Assembly (NCBI GenBank): GCA_024644045.1
Contig: JAHELT010000288.1
Coordinates: 19,859 to 83,858 of the forward strand
Direction: 5' to 3'
Length of the DNA: 64,000 nt
Source: Chromatiales bacterium
GTDB lineage: Bacteria > Pseudomonadota > Gammaproteobacteria > JAHELT01
A program made the translations under genes and the position numbers. The notes under the pieces are model-generated. The model was not told the origin of the DNA and ran no database searches. It saw only the letters and a program-made list of their open reading frames with translations. Below are positions 37,626-46,301 of this stretch, one piece after another; positions within the stretch are counted from its first letter, which is position 1; every line of letters begins with the position of its first letter.

Positions 37626-38018
37626 ATGTACGGATTCTTCACCCGTGCCGCGGGCGCTTTTGACGACGTGGTGGACAAGGTCACCAAGGCGCTCGCTGCG
37701 CAGGGCTTCGGTGTGCTCACCACGATCGATGTCCAGAGCACGCTGAAAGCAAAGCTCGGCGTCGAGCGCCGGCCCTACATGATCCTTGGCGCCTGCAACC
37801 CGCCACTCGCCCATCGGGCGCTCGAGACCGATCCGGATATCGGGCTGCTGCTGCCGTGTAATGTCATTGTGCGGGAAGAAGAGGGTGGCACCGTGACCGT
37901 CGGTTTCATGGATCCGCGCTCGGTGCTGTCGCTGGTCGACAATCCGCAGGTGGCCGAGCTCGCCGATGAGGTGCGCCGGCGCCTCGACATCGTGCGCGAT
38001 GCGGTGGGCGCGGGCTAG
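37626..38018 (+). CDS. DUF302 family protein
   Basis: 130-aa protein that is essentially one DUF302 domain ([25 protein letters not shown] ... [13 protein letters not shown] ... [14 protein letters not shown]). It has conserved Cys in GACNP and LLPC, and no signal peptide, so it should be cytoplasmic. It ends the DUF2892-RND-DUF2892 operon and its stop codon overlaps the convergent prkB stop by 4 bases. DUF302 proteins have no assigned biochemical function. A second, exported DUF302 protein is encoded at 43223. Confidence 0.88.
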   Translation: MYGFFTRAAGAFDDVVDKVTKALAAQGFGVLTTIDVQSTLKAKLGVERRPYMILGACNPPLAHRALETDPDIGLLLPCNVIVREEEGGTVTVGFMDPRSVLSLVDNPQVAELADEVRRRLDIVRDAVGAG

Positions 38019-38902
38019 GCAACCTTCAGCGAGGCCCGTCGCCGGTCCATCATGCGGTCCAGAATCGGGGCGATGATGATCTCCAGCGCGAGCCCCATCT
38101 TGCCGCCCGGCACGACAAGCGTGTTGCGCCGCGACATGAAGGAATCGTTGATCATCGAAATCAGGTAGGGAAAGTCCACGTCAAATTTGCGTGGATCGCG
38201 AAACCGGATCACGACGAGACTCTCGTCCGCTGTCGGAATGTCGCGCGCGACGAACGGGTTGGACGTATCGACGGTTGGCACGCGCTGGAAGTTGATGTCA
38301 GTGAGTGAGAACTGCGGCGTGATGTAGTGCACGTAGTCGTGCATACGGCGCAGAATGTTCTCGGTGACATCATCGGGGGTATAGCCGCGTTTCTCGGTGT
38401 CGCGGTGAATCTTCTGGATCCATTCCAGGTTTACGATCGGTACGACGCCGATGAGCAGGTCGACGTGCCGCGCGACGTTCACCGTGTCGGTGACGACGCC
38501 GCCGTGCAGGCCTTCGTAGAAAAGCAGTTCCGTGCGCTCCGGAACCGCTGTCCACGGTGTGAAGGTGCCCGGTTTCTGCTTGTGGGGTTCGGCTTCCTCT
38601 TCGTTGTGCAGGTAGGTTCGCACTTTACCCGTGCCGGTTTCACCGAAATCCCGGAACAGGTTTTCGAGCTCCGGCAGCAGATTTGCCTTGGGCCCGAAGT
38701 GACTGAAAAAGCGTCCCTCCGCGATCGACGTCTGCACGTGCTTGTTCATCTCCGCGCGATCGTAGCGATGGAAGGCGTCGCCCTCGACGGTATGCGCCGA
38801 CACCTGCTCGCGATAGAAAATGTGCTCGAACGCGGACTTGACGGTGCTCGTTCCCGCGCCCGATGAGCCGGTCACCGCGATCACTGGATGTCTGGTTGAC
38901 AT
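38015..38902 (-). CDS. prkB: phosphoribulokinase
   Basis: 295-aa Calvin-cycle kinase converting ribulose 5-phosphate to ribulose 1,5-bisphosphate, the RuBisCO substrate. The N-terminus shows the P-loop [12 protein letters not shown], followed by the bacterial class I PRK segment [14 protein letters not shown] and [11 protein letters not shown] at 38902 is chosen because homology begins at [12 protein letters not shown]; an open frame extends into the promoter. It is divergent from cbbLSX across a 279-base AT-rich region. It converges with, and overlaps by 4 bases, the DUF302 gene. Confidence 0.95.
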   Translation of the reverse strand: MSTRHPVIAVTGSSGAGTSTVKSAFEHIFYREQVSAHTVEGDAFHRYDRAEMNKHVQTSIAEGRFFSHFGPKANLLPELENLFRDFGETGTGKVRTYLHNEEEAEPHKQKPGTFTPWTAVPERTELLFYEGLHGGVVTDTVNVARHVDLLIGVVPIVNLEWIQKIHRDTEKRGYTPDDVTENILRRMHDYVHYITPQFSLTDINFQRVPTVDTSNPFVARDIPTADESLVVIRFRDPRKFDVDFPYLISMINDSFMSRRNTLVVPGGKMGLALEIIIAPILDRMMDRRRASLKVA

Positions 38903-38974
38903 GAACGTCTCCCGATAGCGTCCGCGCTGGTTGCTGTGTTTCACGCAGGATATTGGGCACATCGCGATAATGTA

Positions 38975-39075
38975 AAATAAGAGTTTCATATAAAAGCTAT
39001 AAGTATTCATCTATGTAGGCAAAGAATAAGCATATACTTATTGTTTGAATATATTTTATTGAATGTATTTATGTA
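38975..39075. promoter_or_regulatory. AT-rich divergent prkB/cbbL control region
   Basis: A strikingly AT-rich island in a GC-rich genome, between prkB and cbbL. It contains an inverted repeat AATAAG-CATATA-CTTATT (39027-39044), then two copies of TTGAAT[AG]TATTT (39047-39058 and 39061-39072) 14 bases apart. Within it, GAATATATTTTATT (39049-39062) recurs exactly at 42228-42241 upstream of the NPA-repeat gene. No cbbR gene is adjacent, so the regulator is unknown. Confidence 0.55.
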
Positions 39076-39106
39076 ACAACTTGCTGTAGTGTCTGGCACG
39101 CGTTGA

Positions 39107-40657
<1,551 letters not shown>

Positions 40658-40678
40658 TTCTGTGAAGAGGGACCAGCA

Positions 40679-41104
40679 ATGAGTATGCGCATCACGCAAG
40701 GCACGTTTTCGTTTCTGCCCGATCTCAGCGACGAGCAGATAACCCACCAGCTCAAGTACTGCATCGACAACGACTGGGCGGTGAACGTCGAGTACACCGA
40801 TGACCCGCACCCGCGCAACACCTACTGGGAAATGTGGGGTCTGCCGATGTTCGATCTGAAAGACCCGGCGGGTATCCTCTACGAGGTCAACCAGTGCCGT
40901 AAAGCTTTCGGCAACCACTACATCCGCGTTTCGGCGTTTGACGCGAGCAGCGGCGTGGAGAGTCTGAGATTGTCATTCATCGTGAACCGGCCGGCGGAGG
41001 AACCGGGATTTCGCCTCGACCGCACTGATACCGCCGGGCGCAACGTCAGGTACTCATTGCATACATACAGTGCCGACAAGCCGTCCGGTGAGCGCTACTC
41101 CTGA
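40679..41104 (+). CDS. cbbS: RuBisCO small subunit, red-type
   Basis: 141-aa small subunit, starting [21 protein letters not shown], 21 bases after cbbL. The C-terminal extension ([21 protein letters not shown]) forms the beta-hairpin typical of red-type form IC/ID enzymes and absent from green-type. This supports the large-subunit classification and the need for CbbX-type activation. Confidence 0.96.
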   Translation: MSMRITQGTFSFLPDLSDEQITHQLKYCIDNDWAVNVEYTDDPHPRNTYWEMWGLPMFDLKDPAGILYEVNQCRKAFGNHYIRVSAFDASSGVESLRLSFIVNRPAEEPGFRLDRTDTAGRNVRYSLHTYSADKPSGERYS

Positions 41105-41145
41105 TGCAGCGCTTGCACGATCGCATGTCTTGATTGCAGATCGCC

Positions 41146-42129
41146 GTGTCAGAACCTGATTCGCCACCCGCCGGCGCAACCTTGCCTGGCGCGAATGACG
41201 ACGACGAGACCCTCATCGACCTGCAGCAGGAGCTGCGCTCATCGCACGTTCAGGAGGTGCTGGAACGGCTGGATCACGAGCTGGTCGGCCTGGTGCCGGT
41301 CAAGACGCGAATTCGCGAAACGGCTGCCCTGCTGCTGGTCGATCGCTTGCGCAAGAAGCTCGAGATCGCCTCGGAGACACCGACTCTGCACATGAGCTTC
41401 ACGGGCAACCCGGGCACCGGCAAGACCACGGTTGCGCAACGCATGGCGGAGATCCTGCACCGCCTGGAGTACTCGCGAACCGGGCATCTGGTCTCGGTGA
41501 CCCGTGACGATCTGGTCGGCCAGTACATCGGGCACACCGCGCCGAAAACCAAGGAAGTCATCAAAAAGGCCATGGGCGGGGTGCTGTTCATCGACGAGGC
41601 CTACTACCTGTACCGGCCCGAGAACGAGCGCGACTACGGTCAGGAGTCGATCGAAATCCTGCTCCAGGTGATGGAAAACAATCGCGAGGACCTGGTCGTG
41701 ATTCTGGCGGGCTACAAGGACCGCATGGATGTTTTCTTCCGCAGCAACCCCGGGATCCGGTCCCGCGTCGCGCATCACATCGATTTCCCCGACTACACGC
41801 CGGACGAGCTGTTCGCGATCGCCAGGCTGATGCTCGATGAGCTCAACTACCGGTTCAGCGCCGAGGCGGAGGACGCTTTCCGGGAATACATCCGGATCCG
41901 CATGACGCTTCCCCACTTTGCAAACGCGCGCTCGATCAGAAACGCGCTGGACCGCGCGCGCCTGCGCCAGGCGAATCGCCTGTTCGCCGCCGCCGGCGCG
42001 CTGACCAAAGCGGATCTGATCACGATCGAGGCGCAGGAGATCCTCGCCAGCCGGGTGTTCATCGAGGGACAACGCGATCTCGAGGGCAATGCCGGCGCGG
42101 CCGGGCGCGCCTCCGGAGCCCCGGACTAG
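41146..42129 (+). CDS. cbbX: CbbX, AAA+ red-type RuBisCO activase
   Basis: 327-aa AAA+ ATPase that remodels inhibited red-type RuBisCO by acting on the CbbL C-terminus. Walker A is [13 protein letters not shown], Walker B is [11 protein letters not shown], and the pore-loop/[10 protein letters not shown] segment matches CbbX. The start is uncertain: GTG at 41146 or TTG at 41134; neither has a strong ribosome-binding site. It follows cbbS by about 40 bases and ends the operon. Confidence 0.93.
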   Translation: MSEPDSPPAGATLPGANDDDETLIDLQQELRSSHVQEVLERLDHELVGLVPVKTRIRETAALLLVDRLRKKLEIASETPTLHMSFTGNPGTGKTTVAQRMAEILHRLEYSRTGHLVSVTRDDLVGQYIGHTAPKTKEVIKKAMGGVLFIDEAYYLYRPENERDYGQESIEILLQVMENNREDLVVILAGYKDRMDVFFRSNPGIRSRVAHHIDFPDYTPDELFAIARLMLDELNYRFSAEAEDAFREYIRIRMTLPHFANARSIRNALDRARLRQANRLFAAAGALTKADLITIEAQEILASRVFIEGQRDLEGNAGAAGRASGAPD

Positions 42130-42205
42130 CCGTCGCTTGCAGCCGCCCGCGCGGCGCCCCCCACCCCCGAAAGCCCTGCGCCCGGACGGCGGATCTAGCC
42201 CAACC

Positions 42206-42228
42206 GGGGTGTTTCACCCCCCATGGGG
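42206..42228. promoter_or_regulatory. hairpin and CCCCATGGGG palindrome downstream of cbbX
   Basis: GGGGTG-TTT-CACCCC (42206-42220) followed by CCCCATGGGG (42219-42228). The first could be a weak terminator for cbbLSX; the second directly abuts the AT-rich promoter of the NPA-repeat gene. A related CCCCCCATCGGGGATATA sequence lies at 48355 upstream of another gene in this group. Confidence 0.35.
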
Positions 42229-42239
42229 AATATATTTTA

Positions 42240-42258
42240 TTAGAATATTCTAAATTAG
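42240..42258. promoter_or_regulatory. candidate operator, site 3 (NPA-repeat operon)
   Basis: Reads TTAGA-ATAT-TCTAA followed by ATTAG, a perfect 14-base palindrome plus half-site, 51 bases before the start of the NPA-repeat gene. It matches site 1 in both arms and the ATTAG extension. It is preceded immediately by GAATATATTTTATT, also found in the cbbL promoter. Confidence 0.65.
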
Positions 42259-42309
42259 CATGATTGCGAATTACTTTCCCGACCATTTCTTACAGGAGGA
42301 TTAAGGGTC

Positions 42310-42876
42310 ATGAAGACTAATCTGATCGCGATTGCGTTCAGCGCACTGCTGGGGCTGACTGGAAATGCCTTCGCTGTTACGGCATACGATGCCGCAGCAA
42401 CCTCGGAGACCGCGCCGGCAAATGCGCCGACTGCCCCGCCGTCGTTGAACCTCGCGCGCCCGGAGGGATGGGCGGTGTTCATGAATCCCGCCAACTACGG
42501 CCATTTCATGAACCCCGCTACGTACGCGCAGTTCATGCAGCCCGGCTTCTATATGCAGTTCGCCAATCCCGCCAACATGATGGCTTGGGCGAACCCGGCC
42601 GCCTACCAGGCATACATGAATCCCGCCGCCTACATGCAGTTCGCAAATCCGGCGGTCTACATGCAGTTTGCCAATCCGGCGCTCTACGCGCCCGCCATGA
42701 ATCCGGCCAGCTACGCTGCATTCATGAACCCCCAGATGTTCGCGCAGTGGGCCAATCCCGCCGCCTATCAGCCCACGGCGACGGCAAGCGGGCAGGCTTT
42801 CGACCCTGCAGCCTGGGCGGCCATGATGGGGTACCCGCAGGCGCCGGCGCCCGAGCAGGACGCCGCGGGCGAGTGA
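42310..42876 (+). CDS. exported NPAxY nonapeptide-repeat protein
   Basis: 188-aa protein of unknown function. A signal peptide (about 1-22, ends GNAFA) is followed by a short Ala/Pro linker, then eleven consecutive 9-residue repeats (residues 59-157) of the form NPA-x-Y-x-x-[FWY]-[MA], such as NPATYAQFM, NPAAYMQFA and NPALYAPAM. It has no Cys. The tail is acidic. A GGAGGA ribosome-binding site precedes the ATG. The repeat is rich in aromatic residues and Met, suggesting an extracytoplasmic structural or sulfur-binding surface protein. An envelope or sulfur-globule role is inferred only from composition and context. Confidence 0.75.
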   Translation: MKTNLIAIAFSALLGLTGNAFAVTAYDAAATSETAPANAPTAPPSLNLARPEGWAVFMNPANYGHFMNPATYAQFMQPGFYMQFANPANMMAWANPAAYQAYMNPAAYMQFANPAVYMQFANPALYAPAMNPASYAAFMNPQMFAQWANPAAYQPTATASGQAFDPAAWAAMMGYPQAPAPEQDAAGE

Positions 42877-42900
42877 CGAATCGACAGGCACTCGACTGCA

Positions 42901-42927
42901 GCGGGGGATGGTCAGGACGTCCCCCGC
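42901..42927 (+). terminator. candidate terminator/attenuator after the NPA-repeat gene
   Basis: GCGGGGGA and TCCCCCGC (8-base perfect stem) enclose 11 bases, followed by GTTCTT. It lies 25 bases after the NPA-repeat stop and could end or attenuate that transcript before the DUF302 gene. There is no long T-run. Confidence 0.4.
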
Positions 42928-42988
42928 GTTCTTATCCGAACGGGAAAAGCCCTCCCCCGGCGCCTGTCTCCGTGCGAACAGCCTGCGG

Positions 42989-43007
42989 CTATCCCCTAGG
43001 TGCTATG
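42989..43007. promoter_or_regulatory. TATCCCC-N2-GGTGNTA type site upstream of the exported DUF302 gene
   Basis: CTATCCCCTAGGTGCTATG matches CTATCCCCTCGGTGATAGG at 52943 (upstream of the sox operon) at 16 of 19 positions. Both have two inverted heptamers separated by 2 bases, the geometry used by NarL-type regulators, one of which is encoded at 28426. Chance similarity is not excluded. Confidence 0.35.
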
Positions 43008-43222
43008 CGTCCTGTCAGACACGCGCTGTATAGTGGGGCTGAGTTGCAGCCCGGGACAGTCTGATAGCGTATGACGGGTTGAGAGAACTCATCATGTCAA
43101 AAACAAATCTCCCAGGCACGGCGGTCGCGGGCGCACCAGCGAGGGTGCCCGCGCGAGCGGTGCCGGGCGATAAATCTGCGGCCGGCGCGCAAGGGTTCCA
43201 CGCCGCTGGCAGGGGGCTGGGT

Positions 43223-44167
43223 ATGTCAGCAAAAGCATTCGGACCTCCGCGTCGTCTTGCCGCTCTGGCATTGATTCTGACGGCCGTGCTTTTCAGCGCC
43301 GACTATGCCTTTCCGGCCGAACCTGAAACGCCTTCCATGCCGCATTCGATACCGCACCCCATGGTGGGCATGCAATACCCCGGCTACGGCTACATGCCGT
43401 ACAACTGGATGCAACTGCAGTGGATGAACCGTTTCGCCCAACACGCCATGGGGCCGATGGTCGATGCGATGACACGGTTCAACGTGATGAACGCGATGAT
43501 GCAGGCCATGGATCCGCGGTTCATGTTCGGCGCGTACGCACAACCATCCGTCGGCGAGGACGGCGAAGTCGAGGTGCCGGACCAGCTTCCGCTCGTCACG
43601 CTGCCGGGATTCCCGACCCAGTCCAGGCAGCACTGGACGCCCAACACCGTTACCGGCGAAATCTCGACTGCGGCGAAGCGCAACTTCTTTCAGAGCATGA
43701 TGCTGATGAGCCCGCTGTCGATGCGCGACATGATCGGCGTGATGGCGGAGAAGATGGCGGTTGCCGAGGACGTAACGTTCGACGATGCGGTGGACTCGAT
43801 GAAGCTGCGCGCCAATGAGATAAATTTCAAGCTGGTAGGACACAGCCCGTTGTGGAAAGACGTGCGCGCCATCACCGGCGATGAAGACACGCCGCGCGTG
43901 GAGATTTTTCAGTTTTGTGACGCGGTCGTTGCGCGCAAGATTCTCGACTATGTTCCGGAGTTCGTGGTCTTTCTGCCATGTCGGATTGCGCTGCTGGAAG
44001 ATGCCAACGGAAAACTCTGGGTGATGACGCTGGATTGGGACGTCAACTGGCTCAACTATGCGCAAAACCCAAACAGTATTCTGGACAAGAACCTGCGCGC
44101 CGACGCTACCCGCATCCGCCAGGGCATCCGCTACATCATGGAAGGCGCGGCGACGGGCGACTTCTGA
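43223..44167 (+). CDS. exported Met/Tyr-rich protein with C-terminal DUF302 domain
   Basis: 314-aa protein. A signal-like N-terminus (MSAKAFGPPRRLAALALILTAVLFSADYAFPAE) is followed by a Met/Tyr/Pro-rich segment (MQYPGYGYMPYNWMQLQWMNRF; given here in part, MPYNWMQLQWM) and a DUF302 domain over the last 130 residues with the VVFLPCRIALLEDANGKLWVMT signature (LPC shared with the other DUF302 protein). An AGGGGG ribosome-binding site supports ATG at 43223; an ATG at 43094 would add 43 residues. It lies between the NPA-repeat and Met-rich heme genes. Role unknown. Confidence 0.75.
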   Translation: MSAKAFGPPRRLAALALILTAVLFSADYAFPAEPETPSMPHSIPHPMVGMQYPGYGYMPYNWMQLQWMNRFAQHAMGPMVDAMTRFNVMNAMMQAMDPRFMFGAYAQPSVGEDGEVEVPDQLPLVTLPGFPTQSRQHWTPNTVTGEISTAAKRNFFQSMMLMSPLSMRDMIGVMAEKMAVAEDVTFDDAVDSMKLRANEINFKLVGHSPLWKDVRAITGDEDTPRVEIFQFCDAVVARKILDYVPEFVVFLPCRIALLEDANGKLWVMTLDWDVNWLNYAQNPNSILDKNLRADATRIRQGIRYIMEGAATGDF

Positions 44168-44201
44168 ACACCTTTACATTGCGATCACCAAGGTAACCAT
44201 T

Positions 44202-44996
44202 ATGAAATTGCGAGCCACTGCATTGAGCGTTGTTACGTGTGCCGTGCTTACGATGTCCGCCGGCGTGGCCGTCGCGCAGAGCGAGGGGGCGCAGCCCGGG
44301 ACCGCCCCGAACACCATGTCTCAGGCGATGCACAAGTCGATTGACCCTAATGTCTGGGCCAGAATGATGATGCAGATGATGCAGTCGCCGAATCCGATCG
44401 CCACCTGCGCCAACTGCCACACGGGCGAGGACGTCGCCCGGTATCAGAAGGATTTCGGCCCGATGATGAGTATGATGCAGCCGGCGATGGGCATGATGAA
44501 CCCGACGATGCTGGGTAGCATGATGTCGCCGGCAATGGGCATGATGGGGCCGATGATGGCGCCCGCGATGGGTATGATGGGGCCGATGATGAACCCGATG
44601 ATGAACCCGATGATGGGCATGATGAATCCCGCGATGGGCATGATGAACCCGATGATGGGCATGATGAATCCCGCGATGGGCATGATGAACCCGATGATGG
44701 GCATGATGAATCCCGCGATGGGCATGATGAATCCCGCGATGGGCAGCATGATGGCGCCCATGATGGGGATGATGGGCCCGGCGATGGGCATGACGGGCGG
44801 CACGGTGAATCCCTGGGCCATGGGCAACATGATGGGCCCGATGAGCGGCATGATGAGTCCGGGCGCAACGCCCGGCGCGGCCATGCCGCAGATGATGGAC
44901 CCGAAGCAATATGAGAAGATGTTCAACGCCTGGCAGCAGATGATGCCGGGCGGCGCCCAGGGCGAACCGGCCCAATCCGGGTCTGGAACGCAATAG
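44202..44996 (+). CDS. exported Met-rich repeat protein with one c-type heme motif
   Basis: 264-aa protein of unknown function. A signal peptide (1-25, ends GVAVA) is followed by a heme c site C69-A-N-C-H73 in a normal cytochrome-like setting (CANCHTGEDVARYQKDFG). Then comes a Met-rich tract (about 88-224) built on heptads MGMMNP[AM]. The C-terminus (QMMDPKQYEKMFNAWQQMM) is again helical-looking. It lacks an obvious globular cytochrome fold around the heme motif. Abundant Met thioethers could bind Cu or interact with sulfur chains, and the NP motif recalls the NPA-repeat protein. It is 34 bases after the DUF302 gene and 50 bases before the YeeE gene, in the same direction. Confidence 0.72.
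   Translation: MKLRATALSVVTCAVLTMSAGVAVAQSEGAQPGTAPNTMSQAMHKSIDPNVWARMMMQMMQSPNPIATCANCHTGEDVARYQKDFGPMMSMMQPAMGMMNPTMLGSMMSPAMGMMGPMMAPAMGMMGPMMNPMMNPMMGMMNPAMGMMNPMMGMMNPAMGMMNPMMGMMNPAMGMMNPAMGSMMAPMMGMMGPAMGMTGGTVNPWAMGNMMGPMSGMMSPGATPGAAMPQMMDPKQYEKMFNAWQQMMPGGAQGEPAQSGSGTQ
44609..44738 (+). repeat. 42-bp internal coding tandem repeat
   Basis: About three tandem copies of a 42-base unit starting GATGATGGGCATGATGAA at 44609, 44651 and 44693, nearly identical at DNA level. It encodes two MGMMNP[AM] heptads per unit. The near-perfect DNA identity indicates recent expansion by slippage or recombination, so copy number may vary between strains. Confidence 0.9.
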
Positions 44997-45046
44997 GCAA
45001 AAACGCTGCAATCGGCGGCGAGTATCCGACAAGAGTCTCTCGCTTG

Positions 45047-46270
45047 ATGGAATTGGATGCCTTTTCGACGGTTCTGCTCTGGGGTCTCGTTCTCGGCGCG
45101 GTTTTCGGCGCTGTCGCCGCCAAGACCAACTTCTGCGTGATGGGTGCGGTGTCCGATATGGTGAATATCGGGGACCTCGGGCGCTTCCGGTCGTGGCTGC
45201 TGGCGATCGCGCTGGGCATCAGCGCGGTGGCGGTGCTGGAGGCACTGTCGCTCGTCGACATGAGCCTGACCGTGGACAACGAAACGTCCAACCCGCCGTA
45301 CCGCATGCCCATGTTCGTATGGCCGCGCTATCTACTGGGCGGTTTTCTGTTCGGCATCGGAATGACGCTCGGTAGTGGCTGCGGCAACAAGACCGCCGTG
45401 CGTCTCGGTGCCGGCAATCTCAAGTCCATCGTTGTTCTATTGTGCATCGCAGCAGGGGCGTACGCGATGCTGCTCACCGATGCGTTCTACCTGCTGTTCT
45501 TCCAGTGGATGCAGCCGCTGGCGATCGATTTCACCCTGATGGACATCGAGAGTCAGGACCTGGGCGCGCTCGCCGCGGGGCTGAGCGGAGCCGGTGAGCC
45601 GGCGACCTGGCGATGGCTGCTTGCCGCGCTGCTCTCGCTGCTGCTGCTGGGCTGGGTTTTCAAGTCGCGCGCATTCCGCAGGGATATCGACAATCTCGCT
45701 GCCGGCCTGGTGGCAGGTGTGCTCATCGTCGGCGCCTGGTACGTCACCGCGGGCCCGCTGGGGCAGACGTTGCTGGAAGAGGTCGATTTCATGGACCAGC
45801 GCCCCTATGCGGTGGGCGCGCAGTCGCTGACATTCATCGCACCGACCGCGCACGCGGTCCAGTACGTCGAGCAGGGATTTTCGATGACCTATGCAACGTT
45901 CGGATTGGCGGTGCTCGTAGGCGTCATTCTCGGTTCTTTCCTGTATGCCCTCGTGCGCGGCGAAATCCGCCTCGAGTGGTTCCGAAGGCTGGACGACTTT
46001 ATCAACCACGTCGTCGGCGGGCTGCTGATGGGCGTGGGCGGGATCCTCGCCATGGGCTGCACCGTCGGTCAGGGCATGACCGGTACCTCGACCCTCGCGC
46101 TGGGTTCGTTCCTCGCGGCGGCGTCGATCGTTTTCGGCAGCGCCCTTACCATGAAGTTCAGGTACTACCGCCTGCTCTACGAGGATGCTTCCAGCGTCGC
46201 GACGCTCGTCACCGTGCTGGTGGATTTCAGAATACTGCCGGCCCGGTTTCGAAAGCTCGAGCCCCTCTGA
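45047..46270 (+). CDS. YeeE/YedE (TsuA-like) sulfur-compound transporter
   Basis: 407-aa polytopic inner-membrane protein with two YeeE/YedE halves. Characteristic Cys-containing motifs are visible: AAKTNFCVMGAVSDM, LGSGCGNKTAVR and AMGCTVGQGMTG. In TsuA, cysteines in these motifs relay thiosulfate through the membrane. It follows the Met-rich heme protein by 50 bases and converges with soxB. It probably brings thiosulfate or another sulfane-sulfur compound into the cell, linking the preceding exported proteins to cytoplasmic TusA/Dsr. Confidence 0.9.
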   Translation: MELDAFSTVLLWGLVLGAVFGAVAAKTNFCVMGAVSDMVNIGDLGRFRSWLLAIALGISAVAVLEALSLVDMSLTVDNETSNPPYRMPMFVWPRYLLGGFLFGIGMTLGSGCGNKTAVRLGAGNLKSIVVLLCIAAGAYAMLLTDAFYLLFFQWMQPLAIDFTLMDIESQDLGALAAGLSGAGEPATWRWLLAALLSLLLLGWVFKSRAFRRDIDNLAAGLVAGVLIVGAWYVTAGPLGQTLLEEVDFMDQRPYAVGAQSLTFIAPTAHAVQYVEQGFSMTYATFGLAVLVGVILGSFLYALVRGEIRLEWFRRLDDFINHVVGGLLMGVGGILAMGCTVGQGMTGTSTLALGSFLAAASIVFGSALTMKFRYYRLLYEDASSVATLVTVLVDFRILPARFRKLEPL

Positions 46271-46301
46271 GCCTGGTGCAGAGGGCCTGGCCGTATCGTT
46301 A

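Noticed and set aside
44590..44740. Possible CRISPR-like short repeat array
   Set aside because: Units are contiguous 42-bp coding repeats in frame with no spacers.
44136..45032. His-rich minus-strand frame (HHAHRGIHH repeats) opposite the Met-rich gene
   Set aside because: Mirror image of the ATG-rich coding repeat; the plus strand has the signal peptide, heme motif and operon context.
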